The notes: generated by a model from the sequence alone, not told the origin. A stretch of DNA of 64,000 nt from Citrobacter tructae (GCF_004684345.1 NZ_CP038469.1:3348001-3412000), one strand, 5' to 3'; counted from the stretch's first letter, positions 36,523 to 47,914 are shown. Program-made: numbers and translations.

Positions 36523-37413
36523 TTACTGCTTGATGACCAGCTTCAGGTCAACCGGATATTTAGCCTGAACCTTCTCGCCTTTCAGTACCTTATCCGCAGT
36601 CTCAACGCCTTTTGCGCCAATCTGATCCGGTAACTGAGCGATGGTCGCAGCCAGTTTGCCATCATTTACGGCTTTTTCGCCATCAGGCGTACCGTCAAAT
36701 CCAACCACCATCACATCAGATTTACCCGCAGTTTGCAGAGCACGCAGCGCGCCCAGCGCCATTTCATCGTTCTGAGCAAATACAGCCTGCACATCAGGAT
36801 GCGCGGTCAACAGGTTCTGCATAACGTTCAGACCTTTGGTACGGTCGAAGTCTGCTGGCTGGCTGGCCAGCACGTTAAATTTGTGTGCCGCAACAGCCTG
36901 CTGGAAACCTTCGCCACGCTCACGCGCCGCCGATGTTCCGGCAATACCCTGCAGTTCGATAACTTTCGCGCCTTCACCGGCTTTCTTCGCAATGTAATCA
37001 CCAGCAATCTTGCCGCCCAGCACGTTATCAGACGCAATATGGCTGACAACTTCACCTTTGCTTGCCTGACGGTCCAGGGTGATCACCGGAATTTTCGCCT
37101 GGTTAGCCATCTTCACGGCATTACCCACGGCATCAGAGTCGGTCGGGTTAATAAGCAGAATTTTAGTCCCACGAACGGTTAGGTCCTGAACGTTTGCCAG
37201 CTCTTTCGCCGGGTTGTTCTGCGAATCCAGAATAACCAGGTTGTAACCCAACTTATCGGCTTCTTTTTGCGCCCCATCTTTCAGAGAAACAAAGAACGGG
37301 TTGTTAAGGGTGGAGACCACCAATGCAATGGTATCTTTTGCCATCACATTCGCGCTCACGGTGGCGCTTAGCGCAACAGCAGAAACCAGGGTAGCCAGTT
37401 TTTTCATGTTCAT
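36523..37413 (-). CDS. rbsB: D-ribose periplasmic binding protein
   Basis: 296 residues. A Sec signal peptide of about 25 residues ([20 protein letters not shown], cleaved after NVMA) is followed by mature [16 protein letters not shown]. Type I periplasmic binding protein with the two Rossmann-like lobes of the LacI/RbsB fold. It delivers ribose to RbsAC and to the chemoreceptor Trg. Sequence is nearly that of E. coli. Confidence 0.98.
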   Translation of the reverse strand: MNMKKLATLVSAVALSATVSANVMAKDTIALVVSTLNNPFFVSLKDGAQKEADKLGYNLVILDSQNNPAKELANVQDLTVRGTKILLINPTDSDAVGNAVKMANQAKIPVITLDRQASKGEVVSHIASDNVLGGKIAGDYIAKKAGEGAKVIELQGIAGTSAARERGEGFQQAVAAHKFNVLASQPADFDRTKGLNVMQNLLTAHPDVQAVFAQNDEMALGALRALQTAGKSDVMVVGFDGTPDGEKAVNDGKLAATIAQLPDQIGAKGVETADKVLKGEKVQAKYPVDLKLVIKQ

Positions 37414-37437
37414 ATTTAAGATGTCCTGTAGTCGTTG

Positions 37438-38403
37438 TTACTGCTTTTTGTTGTCTACCAGTACCGCCAGCAAAATCACCACCGCTTTAACGATCATCTG
37501 GTAATAGGAGGAAACACCTAACAAATTCAAACCATTATTGAGGAAACCAAGAATCAGTGCGCCGATCAGCGTACCGACAATACGTCCTTTACCGCCCGCG
37601 AGGCTGGTACCGCCCAACACGACTGCCGCGATAGCGTCCAGCTCATAGCCGGTACCTGCCGTCGGTTGTGCAGAAGAGAGACGCGCCACTTCGATGATGC
37701 CTGCCAACGATGCCAGCAGCCCACAGAGTGAATAAACGATAATTTTGATCTTACTGACGCTGATGCCGGACAGACGCGTTGCCGCTTCGTTACCGCCCAA
37801 CGCATAGATATAGCGACCCAGACGCGTATGGTGCAGCATGTACCACGCCGCCAGGAAGACAATTCCCATAATCCATACCGGCGTTGGGACGCCTAATGGA
37901 CGACCAATACCAAACCAGCCAAACAGATCGGCATTTTCGGTAAAGCCGGTATTTACTGGGCTGCCGTTGGTATACACCATGGTCACACCACGCAGCAGCA
38001 GCATCATCACCAGGGTCGCGATAAACGCCTGTACGCGGCCTTTTGCCACAATTACCCCGGTAACAGCACCAATTGCTGCGCCAGCTGCCAGCGCAGCTGC
38101 AACGGCCACCAGCGCATTGACTTCAATCCCTACAATTGAAGCGGCAATCGCACCGGTAAGCGCCAGCAGAGAACCGACGGACAGATCAATACCCGAAGTC
38201 AAAATAACCAGCGTCATGCCGACGGCCATAATGGCGTTTACCGATGTTTGCTGGAGAATGTTGAACAGGTTATTAACGGTAAAAAAGTTGGGGCTCATGG
38301 TGGAAACAATCGCGATCAGCACTAACAGAGCGATGAGCGACTTTTGCTCCAGAAGCCATGCTTTAGTGAAATAACGGCGACCAGAAACAGCCTGGGTAGT
38401 CAT
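37438..38403 (-). CDS. rbsC: Ribose ABC transporter permease RbsC
   Basis: 321 residues. Inner-membrane permease of the BPD_transp_2 family with 8-10 hydrophobic segments. The conserved VLGGTSLAGGKGRIVGTLIGA motif near residue 250 contacts the ATPase RbsA. Together with RbsA and RbsB it imports ribose. It lies four bases after rbsA. Confidence 0.96.
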   Translation of the reverse strand: MTTQAVSGRRYFTKAWLLEQKSLIALLVLIAIVSTMSPNFFTVNNLFNILQQTSVNAIMAVGMTLVILTSGIDLSVGSLLALTGAIAASIVGIEVNALVAVAAALAAGAAIGAVTGVIVAKGRVQAFIATLVMMLLLRGVTMVYTNGSPVNTGFTENADLFGWFGIGRPLGVPTPVWIMGIVFLAAWYMLHHTRLGRYIYALGGNEAATRLSGISVSKIKIIVYSLCGLLASLAGIIEVARLSSAQPTAGTGYELDAIAAVVLGGTSLAGGKGRIVGTLIGALILGFLNNGLNLLGVSSYYQMIVKAVVILLAVLVDNKKQ

Positions 38404-38407
38404 CTTT

Positions 38408-39913
38408 TTACTCCTGATTCACGCGATTAAGCTTGCCCACAGCGGCAGCCATTAATACTTCCTGAGTGGCCTGCTCGCGAGTGAATTCACCGCCGAGATG
38501 CCCTTCATGCATGACGATAATGCGATCGCTCATGCCCAATACTTCTGGCATCTCCGAAGAGACCAGAATGATGCTCAGCCCATCGGCCTTAAACTGGTTG
38601 ATAAGCTGGTAAATCTCTTTCTTGGCCCCGACGTCCACGCCGCGTGTTGGCTCATCAAGGATCAACACTTTGGGTCGGGTCATCAAACCACGCGCAATCG
38701 CTACTTTTTGCTGATTGCCGCCGGAGAGCAGGCCGATAGCCTGTTCCATTGAAGGCGTTTTAACATTGAACAGACGGATAAAATCATCCACCGCCTGCTG
38801 CTCATCTTTATGTTTCAGACTGCCGCCCGCACGGCTGAAGTAGCGCAGTGCGGTCAGCGACATGTTCTCTTTCACCGACATGCCCAGCACTAAGCCATCG
38901 CGTTTACGGTCTTCAGAAATATAGACGATACCGTTGGCCAGCCCATCCTGCGGAGAACGCGTAACCACTTCATGCCCGTCAAGTGTGACGTACCCGCTGG
39001 TGCGCGACAGCGCGCCATACAGCACTTTCATCAATTCGGTACGACCGGCGCCCATCAAGCCAGAAATACCGAGGATCTCGCCTTTGCGCAGTGTGAATGA
39101 CACATCATGCACCCCTGGACCACACAGGTTATCAACCTTCAGGCGCACATCGCCTGGCGCTTTATCCAGGCGCGGGTACTGATCTTCCAACTTACGTCCC
39201 ACCATCATTTCAATGAGCGAATCTTCGGTAAGTGAGGCCACTTCACGTTCGGCAATAAACTGCCCATCGCGGAATACCGTCACATCATCGCAAATCTCGA
39301 AAATCTCTTTCATACGGTGAGAAATATAGACAATGCCGCGCCCCTGAGATTTCAGCTCACGGATAACAAGGAACAAGGATTCAGTTTCAGTGTCGGTCAG
39401 CGCGTCCGTCGGTTCATCCATAATGATGACTCTGGATTCAAAGCTCAGCACTTTGGCAATTTCGACCATCTGCTGATCGCCAATCGACAACTCCCCCACC
39501 AGCCTGTCGCTTTTAAAGCGCAGATTGAGTTTGGCGAGCAGCAGATCGGCTTCGGCATACATCTTCTTCCAGTCGATTTTGCCAAAGCGATTCACAAACT
39601 CACGACCAAGGAAAATGTTCTCGGCGATTGTAAGTTGTGGGATCAGGTTCAGCTCCTGGTGGATGATGCCGATCCCAGCCTCCTGGGAGGATTTGGGACC
39701 GTTAAAGGTGGTCTCTTTCCCCAGCCACAATAACGAACCAGCATCACGGGTGTAGATACCGGTCAGGACTTTCATCATGGTGGATTTGCCCGCGCCATTT
39801 TCACCCACCAGCGCCATAACGCGACCTGAGTAGACATTCAACGCGGCGCCAGATAGCGCTTTAACGCCCGGGAACGCTTTATCGATCCCTTTAAGTTGCA
39901 GTAATGCGTTCAT
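38408..39913 (-). CDS. rbsA: Ribose ABC transporter ATP-binding protein RbsA
   Basis: 501 residues from [20 protein letters not shown]. Two fused ABC domains: the first with Walker A GENGAGKS (37-44), signature LSIGDQQ and Walker [10 protein letters not shown]; the second has a degenerate Walker A region ([11 protein letters not shown]) and signature LSGGNQQK, as usual for the sugar-importer CUT2 class. An upstream extension of 15 codons lies in rbsD and was rejected. It lies seven bases after rbsD. Confidence 0.96.
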   Translation of the reverse strand: MNALLQLKGIDKAFPGVKALSGAALNVYSGRVMALVGENGAGKSTMMKVLTGIYTRDAGSLLWLGKETTFNGPKSSQEAGIGIIHQELNLIPQLTIAENIFLGREFVNRFGKIDWKKMYAEADLLLAKLNLRFKSDRLVGELSIGDQQMVEIAKVLSFESRVIIMDEPTDALTDTETESLFLVIRELKSQGRGIVYISHRMKEIFEICDDVTVFRDGQFIAEREVASLTEDSLIEMMVGRKLEDQYPRLDKAPGDVRLKVDNLCGPGVHDVSFTLRKGEILGISGLMGAGRTELMKVLYGALSRTSGYVTLDGHEVVTRSPQDGLANGIVYISEDRKRDGLVLGMSVKENMSLTALRYFSRAGGSLKHKDEQQAVDDFIRLFNVKTPSMEQAIGLLSGGNQQKVAIARGLMTRPKVLILDEPTRGVDVGAKKEIYQLINQFKADGLSIILVSSEMPEVLGMSDRIIVMHEGHLGGEFTREQATQEVLMAAAVGKLNRVNQE

Positions 39914-39920
39914 GATGGCC

Positions 39921-40340
39921 TCAGAACGTGACGCCAGCACAAAGAATGATATTCGCATACGGAGAACATTCTCCGCTGCGAATTACCGCCTGACTGTCTG
40001 CGGTCTGTTTTTTAAATTGTTCATGCGTGGTGTAACGAATTTCTATGGTATTTCCCTGGTGTTGTTGCAGTTGCTCAATGTGGCTGAGCAACGTTTCGTG
40101 GAGTTGCGGATTATGTTGTTTGATTTCCGTCGCGAGAATGGCCGTCTCGACCTGCATTTCACGCGTGACCACATCCAGTACCTGCATAAAAGAAGGTACG
40201 CCCTGGGTTAATGCCATATCAATACGCGTTGTGGTGTTCGGGATGGGTAAACCCGCATCACACACCACCAGCGTATCGGTATGCCCTAGACGGGAGATCA
40301 CCGATGAAATTTCAGAGTTGAGTACCGTGCCTTTCTTCAT
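39921..40340 (-). CDS. rbsD: D-ribose pyranase
   Basis: 139 residues. Interconverts the pyranose and furanose forms of ribose so that ribokinase receives the furanose. The catalytic histidine is in ISRLGHTD near residue 20. First gene of rbsDACBKR, directly downstream of the RbsR operator. Confidence 0.96.
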   Translation of the reverse strand: MKKGTVLNSEISSVISRLGHTDTLVVCDAGLPIPNTTTRIDMALTQGVPSFMQVLDVVTREMQVETAILATEIKQHNPQLHETLLSHIEQLQQHQGNTIEIRYTTHEQFKKQTADSQAVIRSGECSPYANIILCAGVTF

Positions 40341-40354
40341 TTTCTTTCCCCACT

Positions 40355-40370
40355 AGCGAAACGTTTCGCT
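40355..40370. promoter_or_regulatory. RbsR operator at the rbsD promoter
   Basis: AGCGAAACGTTTCGCT is a perfect 16-bp palindrome 15 bases upstream of the rbsD start, centred on ACGT as expected for a LacI-family operator, and is the same core as the E. coli rbs operator. Confidence 0.85.
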
Positions 40371-40421
40371 GAAAATTAGTTTAGTCCGAAGGATGCACAT
40401 AAAACCACCGCGAGGTTACGA

Positions 40422-40448
40422 AAATGTGATCGTCATCGAAACGTTTCG
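40422..40448. promoter_or_regulatory. CRP-like site overlapping a second RbsR-like palindrome
   Basis: On the plus strand AAATGTGATCGTCATCGAAA has a perfect CRP left arm (TGTGA) and a weak right arm, and corresponds to the known CRP site of the E. coli rbs operon. It runs into CGAAACGTTTCG (40437-40448), a second RbsR-type palindrome 80 bp from the first, about seven and a half helical turns. Confidence 0.6.
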
Positions 40449-40486
40449 CAAGCCGTATCATCAGAAGAAAGGAAAATAGTGAGGGA

Positions 40487-40524
40487 GAAAACAAAACGCC
40501 CCCTTTCGTGAGGAAAGAGGGCGT
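40487..40524 (-). terminator. kup terminator
   Basis: On the minus strand ACGCCCTCTTTC pairs with GAAAGGGGGCGT (one mismatch), then TTTTGTTTT. It lies eight bases after the kup stop codon and upstream of the rbs regulatory region. Confidence 0.82.
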
Positions 40525-40532
40525 CGGTAGCG

Positions 40533-42401
40533 TTAAATCTCGACCTGAGTCCCGAGTTCAATTACTCGGTTAGGCGGGATCTCAAACTGATCAGGCGCAC
40601 GTAGAGCATTACGCTGCAACAGCAGATATAGCTTGCCACGCAAACGTAAGTACCACGGTCGCTTGCCGACAATCAGCGACTCGTGCGACATAAAGAATGA
40701 GGTTTCCATCATCCGACAGCTTAAGCCTTCCAGACCGCAACGATGGAAGACTTCCTCGACGTTCGGTGTTTCGCGCCAGCCGTAACTGGCAACCACGCGC
40801 CAGAAGGTCGGCGACAGCTGCTCAATTTGTACCCTACGCACATTATGAACATACGGCGCATCTTCTGTACGCAGCGTCAGCAGAATCACGCGTTCATGCA
40901 GCACCTTGTTATGTTTGAGGTTATGCAGAAGCGCAAACGGGATGACATTCATGGCACGGGACATATACACCGCTGTACCCGGTACGCGCACCGGCGGCGA
41001 TTTCTCCAGAGAAGCAATCATCGCCTCCAGAGAGTTGCCGTGTTCATGCATACGGCGCAGCAGACGAAAGCGTTCGCTTTTCCAGGTAGTCATGATGGTG
41101 AACATCACCAGACCCAGTGTCAGCGGCAGCCAACCGCCGGAAATAAGTTTATCGAGGTTCGCGGAGAACAGCGGAATATCGATGCACAGGAAGGCCACCA
41201 GAATCAGGAAAACGAAGTATTTATTCCAGTGCCAGTTTTTGCGTGCCACGGTAGTCGACAGAATAGACGTCAGCACCATCGTCCCCGTCACCGCAATACC
41301 ATACGCGGCGGCCAGGTTACTGGAGTGTTCAAAGCTGACAATCACAATCACCACGGCGATATATAGCATCCAGTTAACGAACGGAATATAGATCTGCCCT
41401 GACTCCATCTCTGAGGTATGGATGATGCGCATAGGCGACAGATACCCCAGACGTACCGCCTGACGCGTCAATGAGAATACGCCGGAGATAACCGCCTGCG
41501 AGGCGATAACCGTAGCCAACGCGGCAAGGATCAACAGGGGAATCAGCGCCCAATCCGGTGCCAACAGGAAGAACGGGTTTTTGATTGCTTCAGGATGTTT
41601 TAATAGCAACGCCCCCTGACCAAAATAGTTCAGCACCAGTGAAGGTAACACCACGGAGAACCACGCCAGGCGAATGGGAAACTTACCAAAGTGGCCCATA
41701 TCAGCGTACAGCGCTTCAACGCCGGTTATCGACAAAACCACCGCACCCAGCGCAATAAATGACAACGTTTTGTATTCGAGGAAGAAATGCACCGCCCACA
41801 TTGGGTTTAACGCCTGCAGCACTTCCGGGTTAGCAATAATGCTACGTACGCCCAGCACCGCCAGCACCAGGAACCAAACCAGCATAATGGGAGCAAAAAG
41901 CTTACCCACTGTTCCGGTACCATGCTTTTGAATCATAAACAGCAGCGTCAGGACAATAATAGAGAGTGGAACTATCCAGGTATCCAGCTGTGGCGCCACT
42001 ATCTCCAGACCTTCAATCGCCGACATAACCGAAATGGCAGGTGTAATCACCACCTCACCATAGAAGAAGCTGCCGCCAATCAACCCCATAATGACCAGCA
42101 TAGAGGTTGTTCGCGCCGAGGTATTGCGCCCGGCCAATGACATTAACGTTAGGATCCCGCCTTCCCCGGCGTTATCCGCGCGCATGACAAACGTAAGGTA
42201 TTTAATGGAGACAACAAAGATCAGCAGCCAGAAAATCAGCGAGAGAAAACCAAATACGGCATCACGTTCAACGCCAAAACCAAACTGGCCGGACAAACAT
42301 TCACGAAGCGTATAAAGTGGGCTGGTACCAATATCACCGTAGACAACCCCAATCGCTGCGAGGGTAATCGCAGACAATGATTGTTTATTATCAGTGCTCA
42401 T
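40533..42401 (-). CDS. kup: Low-affinity potassium uptake protein Kup (TrkD)
   Basis: 622 residues, the same as E. coli. KUP/HAK-family K+:H+ symporter of the inner membrane, which also takes up caesium. About 12 hydrophobic segments occupy the first 440 residues, starting [19 protein letters not shown] with the family motif GDIGTSPLY, followed by a 180-residue cytoplasmic C-terminal domain. It is monocistronic, divergent from ravA. Confidence 0.96.
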   Translation of the reverse strand: MSTDNKQSLSAITLAAIGVVYGDIGTSPLYTLRECLSGQFGFGVERDAVFGFLSLIFWLLIFVVSIKYLTFVMRADNAGEGGILTLMSLAGRNTSARTTSMLVIMGLIGGSFFYGEVVITPAISVMSAIEGLEIVAPQLDTWIVPLSIIVLTLLFMIQKHGTGTVGKLFAPIMLVWFLVLAVLGVRSIIANPEVLQALNPMWAVHFFLEYKTLSFIALGAVVLSITGVEALYADMGHFGKFPIRLAWFSVVLPSLVLNYFGQGALLLKHPEAIKNPFFLLAPDWALIPLLILAALATVIASQAVISGVFSLTRQAVRLGYLSPMRIIHTSEMESGQIYIPFVNWMLYIAVVIVIVSFEHSSNLAAAYGIAVTGTMVLTSILSTTVARKNWHWNKYFVFLILVAFLCIDIPLFSANLDKLISGGWLPLTLGLVMFTIMTTWKSERFRLLRRMHEHGNSLEAMIASLEKSPPVRVPGTAVYMSRAMNVIPFALLHNLKHNKVLHERVILLTLRTEDAPYVHNVRRVQIEQLSPTFWRVVASYGWRETPNVEEVFHRCGLEGLSCRMMETSFFMSHESLIVGKRPWYLRLRGKLYLLLQRNALRAPDQFEIPPNRVIELGTQVEI

Positions 42402-42730
42402 AGACTCGTCTTTCGTTTATACACATCATCTTTCACGCCACTCCGTCTGGGCTGCATTCGTTATTCCCCCCATCCCAGGAGAAAACTCCATTGCCGCCTT
42501 GGTGTAGATTGATTGATTTGGTGTATATATAAGAAATGTGTGCGTCGTCCCTTGGCCCACAAAAAGGCGCACAGTATGCACGATTAATCACAAAATCGTA
42601 CCCCTAAATGTGGCCAGATTAATCTGGCTCAAAGAAAACTTAGCGCACCTTCAGTCTATTAATGTACTGGTGCAGAGCATCTATACTCGCAGTTTACGCA
42701 GTACATTTGGCGAAAGGACGCCACTTCATT
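42402..42730. promoter_or_regulatory. Divergent kup-ravA intergenic region
   Basis: 329 bases with no gene. On the plus strand CTATACT (42681-42687) is a plausible -10 element for ravA, resembling the sigma-S type; the E. coli ravA-viaA operon is under sigma-S. I saw no good -35 and no repeats. The kup promoter must lie near 42402-42540 but I cannot place it. Confidence 0.4.
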
Positions 42731-44227
42731 ATGGCTCACCCACATTTATTAGCGGAAAGAATTTCCCGTCTGAGCAATGCGCTGGAAAAGGGACTTTATG
42801 AACGTAGCCACGCTATTCGTCTTTGCCTGCTGGCGGCTCTTAGCGGTGAGAGTGTGTTCTTACTCGGCCCGCCCGGGATTGCGAAAAGCCTAATTGCGCG
42901 TCGGCTGAAGTTTGCATTTAAAAACGCGCGCGCGTTTGAATATCTGATGACGCGCTTCTCTACACCAGAAGAGGTTTTCGGCCCTTTGTCCATTCAGGCC
43001 CTGAAAGATGAAGGACGCTATGAGCGCTTAACGGCGGGTTATCTTCCAGAAGCTGAAATCGTCTTTCTGGATGAAATCTGGAAAGCGGGCCCGGCAATCC
43101 TCAACACGCTGCTGACCGCCATTAACGAACGCCACTTTCGCAACGGCGCATTTGAGGAAAAAATCCCGATGCGTCTGCTGGTGGCGGCGTCCAACGAGCT
43201 GCCTGAAGCAGACAGCAGCCTGGAAGCACTGTATGACCGTATGCTGATTCGCCTGTGGCTGGACAAGGTGCAGGACAAGGCCAACTTCCGCTCTATGCTG
43301 TTAAGCCAGCAGGATGAAAGCGACAATCCGGTCCCGGCAACATTACAGGTGACTGATGAAGAGTATTACCAGTGGCAAAAAGATATTGGCGCTATAACAC
43401 TTCCCGATCGTGTCTTTGAGCTGGTCTATACGCTGCGCCAGCAACTGGATGCGCTACCGAGCGCCCCGTACATCTCTGACCGTCGCTGGAAAAAAGCAAT
43501 CCGGCTGTTACAGGCCAGCGCCTTCTTCAGCGGACGCGATGCGGTCGCGCCTATCGATCTTATCCTGTTGAAAGATTGCCTGTGGTACGACGCGCAAAGC
43601 CTGAACCTGATGCAGCAACAGCTCGAAATATTGATGACCGGACACGCCTGGCAGCAACAGGCAATGCTGACGCGTTTAGGTGCTATTGTTCAGCGCCGCC
43701 TCCAGTTACAGCAGCAACAGAGTGATAAAACAGCCTTTACCGTCATTCGTCAGGGTGGGATATTCAGCCGCCGTCCTCATTATGATTTACCAGCGGACGT
43801 TAATACGTCGGTTGTGACGTTACTGCTGCAAAAACCCTTAAAGCTTCACGATATGGACGTTATCCATATTGCGTTTGAACGTAGCGCGCTGGAACAGTGG
43901 CTGACCAAAGGCGGCGAGATCCGTGGCAAATTAAACGGGATCGGCTTTGCCCAGACGCTGAACATGGAAGTCGACAGCGATCAGCATCTGGTCGTGCGCG
44001 ACATCAGTTTACAAGGCTCGCGCCTGGCGCTACCGGGTTCATCGAAAGAGAGCATGCCCAGCGAGATAAAAGAGCAGCTTGAAGCGCTCGACAACGAGTG
44101 GCACCAACAGCACCGCGAGTTTAGCGAACAGCAAAAATGTCTGTTTATTCATAGCGACTGGTTAGGTCGGATTGAAGCCAGCTTGCAAGACGCCGGTGAG
44201 CAGATCCGCCAGGCACAACAATGCTGA
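42731..44227 (+). CDS. ravA: MoxR-family AAA+ ATPase RavA
   Basis: 498 residues from [20 protein letters not shown]. MoxR AAA+ ATPase with Walker A GPPGIAKS (46-53), Walker B VFLDEI (111-116) and sensor 1 AASNEL near residue 158, followed by the triple-helical and LARA domains that bind the inducible lysine decarboxylase CadA (LdcI) and form the RavA-LdcI cage. The alternative start 23 codons upstream is in promoter sequence. It overlaps viaA by seven bases. Confidence 0.95.
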   Translation: MAHPHLLAERISRLSNALEKGLYERSHAIRLCLLAALSGESVFLLGPPGIAKSLIARRLKFAFKNARAFEYLMTRFSTPEEVFGPLSIQALKDEGRYERLTAGYLPEAEIVFLDEIWKAGPAILNTLLTAINERHFRNGAFEEKIPMRLLVAASNELPEADSSLEALYDRMLIRLWLDKVQDKANFRSMLLSQQDESDNPVPATLQVTDEEYYQWQKDIGAITLPDRVFELVYTLRQQLDALPSAPYISDRRWKKAIRLLQASAFFSGRDAVAPIDLILLKDCLWYDAQSLNLMQQQLEILMTGHAWQQQAMLTRLGAIVQRRLQLQQQQSDKTAFTVIRQGGIFSRRPHYDLPADVNTSVVTLLLQKPLKLHDMDVIHIAFERSALEQWLTKGGEIRGKLNGIGFAQTLNMEVDSDQHLVVRDISLQGSRLALPGSSKESMPSEIKEQLEALDNEWHQQHREFSEQQKCLFIHSDWLGRIEASLQDAGEQIRQAQQC

Positions 44228-45672
44228 CGCTTGATACGCTCAATATTATGCTGGCGGTAAGCGAAGAGGGGATGATCGAAGAGATGATCCTCGCTCTGCT
44301 GGCTTCCCCACAGCTGGCAGTTTTTTTTGAAAAATTCCCCCGGTTAAAGAAAGCGATAGCCAACGATCTTCCCCGCTGGCGCGAGGCGTTACGCAACCGT
44401 CTGAAAGATACCCGCGTACCACCGGAGCTGACGGAGGAAGTGATGTGTTACCAGCAAAGTCAGCTCCTTTCCACCCCGCAGTTAATCGTCCAGCTACCGC
44501 AAATATTATCGCTACTGCACCGGCTGCATTCCCCCTACGCCGGACAAGCCCAACAGCTAATTGATAGCAATAGTACATTCACCCCCGCATTGCATACGCT
44601 ATTTCTACAACGCTGGCGTTTAAGCCTGGTGATTCAAACCACCACGCTGAACCAGCAGTTACTGGAAGAAGAGCGCGAACAGCTGCTCAGTGAAGTCCAG
44701 GAGCGGATGACGCTGAGCGGACAGTTGGATCCTGTGCTGGCGGAAAACGACACGGCCGCAGGACGTTTGTGGGATATGAGCGCTGGTCAAATCAAACGCG
44801 GCGATTATCAGCTGATTGTGAAGTACGGCGATTTCCTGTCGCAGCAGCCCGAACTCCAAAGGCTGGCCGATCAGTTGGGCCGCTCCCGGGAAGCCAAATC
44901 GGTACCGCGTAAAGATGCGCCGATGGAAACGTTTCGTACGCTGGTGCGTGAACCAGCCACCGTCCCGGAGCAGGTTGATGGCATCCAGCAAAGCGACGAC
45001 ATTTTGCGTTTACTCCCCCCGGAACTGGCAACACTTGGTATCACCGAACTGGAATATGAGTTCTATCGGCGGCTGGTGGAAAAACAGCTGCTGACATATC
45101 GCCTGCACGGCGAAGCTTGGCGTGAGAAAATCACCGAGCGTCCGGTCGTGCATCAGGATTTTGACGAGCAGCCTCGCGGACCTTTTATTGTCTGCGTGGA
45201 TACGTCGGGCTCAATGGGGGGATTTAACGAGCAATGTGCAAAAGCCTTTTGTCTGGCACTGATGCGCGTTGCCCTCGCCGATAACCGCCGCTGCTTCATC
45301 ATGCTATTTTCGACTGAAGTTGTGCGCTACGAACTCTCTGGGCCGCAGGGTATTGAGCAGGCGATCCGCTTTTTGAGTCAGCGCTTTCGCGGCGGTACGG
45401 ACATTGCCAGCTGTTTTCGCGCCATTATTGAAAGAATGCAGGGACGGGAATGGTTTGATGCCGATGCGGTCGTTATTTCGGATTTTATCGCCCAGAGGTT
45501 GCCCGATGAGGTCGTCGGAAAAGTGGGGGAATTACAACGGGTACATCAGCACCGTTTTCATGCGGTCGCCATGTCAGCCCATGGCAAACCCGGCATCATG
45601 CGCATTTTCGATCATATCTGGCGCTTTGATACCGGGATGAGAAGCCGCCTGCTCAGACGCTGGCGGCGTTAA
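44221..45672 (+). CDS. viaA: VWA-domain protein ViaA, partner of RavA
   Basis: 483 residues. The C-terminal von Willebrand A domain carries the MIDAS motif DTSGS (327-331) with the later conserved GGTD (near 393) and SDF. The N-terminal helical region interacts with RavA. RavA-ViaA has been linked in E. coli to respiratory complex I and fumarate reductase assembly and to aminoglycoside sensitivity. It ends three bases before the convergent asnA. Confidence 0.95.
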   Translation: MLTLDTLNIMLAVSEEGMIEEMILALLASPQLAVFFEKFPRLKKAIANDLPRWREALRNRLKDTRVPPELTEEVMCYQQSQLLSTPQLIVQLPQILSLLHRLHSPYAGQAQQLIDSNSTFTPALHTLFLQRWRLSLVIQTTTLNQQLLEEEREQLLSEVQERMTLSGQLDPVLAENDTAAGRLWDMSAGQIKRGDYQLIVKYGDFLSQQPELQRLADQLGRSREAKSVPRKDAPMETFRTLVREPATVPEQVDGIQQSDDILRLLPPELATLGITELEYEFYRRLVEKQLLTYRLHGEAWREKITERPVVHQDFDEQPRGPFIVCVDTSGSMGGFNEQCAKAFCLALMRVALADNRRCFIMLFSTEVVRYELSGPQGIEQAIRFLSQRFRGGTDIASCFRAIIERMQGREWFDADAVVISDFIAQRLPDEVVGKVGELQRVHQHRFHAVAMSAHGKPGIMRIFDHIWRFDTGMRSRLLRRWRR

Positions 45673-45675
45673 TGC

Positions 45676-46668
45676 TTACAGCAGCGAGGCCACGCTTTCA
45701 CGGACCTGCGCAGGCCATACGCCGCACTGTACCTGACCAATATGCGGTAACTGCAGCAGCAGCATGGTCAAACGTGACTGGCCAATACCGCCGCCAATGG
45801 TCTGCGGCATTTCGCCGCGCAGCAGCGCCTGGTGCCATTCCAGACTCAGGCGATCTTCGTCACCGGTCAGGGACAGCTGGTGTTTTAATGCGTCAGCATC
45901 CACACGGATCCCCATTGAAGACAACTCAAACGCATCTTCCAGTACCGGGTTCCAGACCAGGATATCTCCGTTTAGACCGGCATAACCCAGCTCGGAAGCT
46001 GAACTCCAGTCATCATAATCCGGTGCACGAACGTCATGACGATGACCATCGCTGAGCTTGCCGCCAATCCCTACCAGGAATACTGCCCCCAGGTCTTTCG
46101 CGATTGCACGCTCACGACCTTTGGCATCGAGATCCGGGTAGCGAGATAACAGCTCCTGGCTGTGAACAAAATGGATCTGTTCTGGCAGGAACGGTGCCAG
46201 ACCAAATTCTTTGCTTACCGCCGCTTCGGTCGCTTTAATTCCCGCCCAGATAGCCTCTACCGTGCTTTTCAGAGTGGAGAATTGACGCTCACCGTCGCCC
46301 ATTACGCGCTCCCAGTCCCACTGGTCTACATAGACCGAGTGAAGCGGAGAGAGGCGGTCTTCATCGGGGCGCAGGGCTTTCATGTGCGTGTACAGCCCTT
46401 CGCCTGCGCTGAAGTCGTGTTGTCCCAGCGTTTGACGCTTCCACTTCGCCAGTGAATGCACCACTTCGAACTGGGCATCTGGCAATGCTTTCACTTTCAC
46501 CTGCACCGCTTTTTCACAACCCGACAAGTTATCCTGCGTACCATCTCCTACACGACTCAGGATCGGTGCCTGGACTTCAATCAGCCCCAGACGCTCTTCC
46601 AGTTGGCGAGAAAAATGAGATTTCACGAAGCTAATTTGACGTTGTTTGGCAATGTAAGCGGTTTTCAT
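45676..46668 (-). CDS. asnA: Asparagine synthetase A (ammonia-dependent)
   Basis: 330 residues from [20 protein letters not shown]. Class II aminoacyl-tRNA synthetase-like enzyme that forms asparagine from aspartate, ammonia and ATP. Motifs: the class II motif 2-like segment around [19 protein letters not shown] and the C-terminal [14 protein letters not shown] (motif 3). Activated by AsnC when asparagine is low. The upstream 20-codon extension runs into the divergent asnA-asnC promoter region and was rejected. Confidence 0.96.
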   Translation of the reverse strand: MKTAYIAKQRQISFVKSHFSRQLEERLGLIEVQAPILSRVGDGTQDNLSGCEKAVQVKVKALPDAQFEVVHSLAKWKRQTLGQHDFSAGEGLYTHMKALRPDEDRLSPLHSVYVDQWDWERVMGDGERQFSTLKSTVEAIWAGIKATEAAVSKEFGLAPFLPEQIHFVHSQELLSRYPDLDAKGRERAIAKDLGAVFLVGIGGKLSDGHRHDVRAPDYDDWSSASELGYAGLNGDILVWNPVLEDAFELSSMGIRVDADALKHQLSLTGDEDRLSLEWHQALLRGEMPQTIGGGIGQSRLTMLLLQLPHIGQVQCGVWPAQVRESVASLL

Positions 46669-46819
46669 TATGTTTACTCCTGTGTCCTGTTGCCTATGAT
46701 TAAGCAACAGAATGCGGTCAATATTCAATAATCAACAAACAAAAAGCCGTATTCGATTTTGATTCGTTAAAATTACACGCTAAAATAGAGTGAATCATCA
46801 ATCTATATAAGAAAAACCT

Positions 46820-47278
46820 ATGGAAAATTATCAGATCGACAATCTGGACCGCGGCATTCTTGACGCCCTGATGGAAAATGCCCGTACCGCCTATGCAGAA
46901 CTGGCCAAACAGTTTGGTGTCAGCCCGGGGACGATCCACGTGCGCGTAGAGAAGATGAAGCAGGCCGGGATCATTACCGGCGCGCGCATTGACGTCAGCC
47001 CCAAACAGCTGGGCTATGACGTTGGGTGTTTTATCGGCATCATTCTGAAAAGCGCGAAGGACTATCCGTCCGCATTGGCCAGGCTGGAAAGCCTCGATGA
47101 AGTGACCGAAGCGTATTACACCACCGGCCATTACAGCATCTTTATTAAGGTCATGTGCCGATCCATCGATGCCTTACAGCAGGTACTTATCAACAAGATC
47201 CAAACAATCGATGAAATTCAGTCCACTGAAACCCTGATCGTCCTACAGAACCCGATTATGCGTACTATTCGTCCATGA
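46820..47278 (+). CDS. asnC: Lrp/AsnC-family regulator AsnC
   Basis: 152 residues. N-terminal helix-turn-helix (DNLDRGILDALMENARTAYA … FGVSPGTIHVRVEKMKQAG) and a C-terminal RAM (ACT-like) domain that binds asparagine. Activates asnA and represses itself; asparagine relieves activation. It is divergent from asnA and upstream of mioC toward oriC. Confidence 0.96.
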   Translation: MENYQIDNLDRGILDALMENARTAYAELAKQFGVSPGTIHVRVEKMKQAGIITGARIDVSPKQLGYDVGCFIGIILKSAKDYPSALARLESLDEVTEAYYTTGHYSIFIKVMCRSIDALQQVLINKIQTIDEIQSTETLIVLQNPIMRTIRP

Positions 47279-47298
47279 TCGTTTTTTTAATCCCCTAT

Positions 47299-47307
47299 TT
47301 TTCCACA
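47299..47307 (+). promoter_or_regulatory. DnaA box in the mioC promoter region
   Basis: TTTTCCACA fits the relaxed DnaA box consensus TTWTNCACA and lies 59 bases upstream of mioC. In E. coli a DnaA box in this promoter represses mioC transcription, which runs toward oriC. Confidence 0.55.
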
Positions 47308-47365
47308 GGTAGATCCCAGCTCATTCACAGCGTACAATAGCCCCTCTTTATCAGGATGGGCTCTT

Positions 47366-47815
47366 ATGGCGGACATTACTCTTATCAGCGGCAGCACCCT
47401 TGGCGGTGCCGAATACGTTGCAGAACATCTGGCTGAAAAGCTGGAGGATGCAGGTTTTTCAACCGAAACCTTGCACGGCCCGCAAGTAGAAGAACTCTCA
47501 CCCTCAGGCATTTGGCTGGTGATCAGCTCAACGCACGGAGCGGGAGACATTCCGGACAACCTGCTTCCCTTCTATAAAGATCTTCAGTCTCAGAAAACCG
47601 ACCTTTCCCAGATTCGTTTCGGTGCAATTGGCATCGGCAGTCGCGAATACGACACCTTCTGTGGCGCGATCGATAAATTACAGGCTGAACTGACCTCTTC
47701 TGGTGCAAAACAGATCGGCGAAACGCTCAGGATCAACGTCCTCGAACACGATATTCCGGAAGATCCAGCAGAGGTTTGGCTCGGATCTTGGATTAATTTA
47801 CTCAAAAATGTGTAA
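47366..47815 (+). CDS. mioC: Flavodoxin-like protein MioC
   Basis: 149 residues. Short-chain flavodoxin with the FMN phosphate loop SGSTLGGAE (8-16) and the ring-binding GIGSREYDTFCGA loop (near 89). E. coli MioC supports biotin synthase in vitro. Its transcription enters oriC and is timed with the cell cycle. Two residues longer at the C terminus than K-12 (…LKNV). Confidence 0.94.
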   Translation: MADITLISGSTLGGAEYVAEHLAEKLEDAGFSTETLHGPQVEELSPSGIWLVISSTHGAGDIPDNLLPFYKDLQSQKTDLSQIRFGAIGIGSREYDTFCGAIDKLQAELTSSGAKQIGETLRINVLEHDIPEDPAEVWLGSWINLLKNV

Positions 47816-47831
47816 AGATCGTGCGATCGAG

Positions 47832-47840
47832 TGTGGATAA
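47832..47840 (-). promoter_or_regulatory. DnaA box R4
   Basis: TTATCCACA on the minus strand (TGTGGATAA on plus), perfect consensus, at the mioC side of oriC. Confidence 0.93.
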
Positions 47841-47870
47841 CTCTGGTAGTAAGCTTGGATCAACCGGTAG

Positions 47871-47879
47871 TTATCCAAA
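47871..47879 (+). promoter_or_regulatory. DnaA box R3 (weak)
   Basis: TTATCCAAA on the plus strand, one base off consensus, in the same place and orientation as E. coli R3. Confidence 0.8.
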
Positions 47880-47905
47880 GAACAACCGTTGTTCAGTTTT
47901 TGAGT

Positions 47906-47914
47906 TGTGTATAA
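47906..47914 (-). promoter_or_regulatory. DnaA box R2
   Basis: TTATACACA on the minus strand (TGTGTATAA on plus), identical to E. coli R2. Confidence 0.9.
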
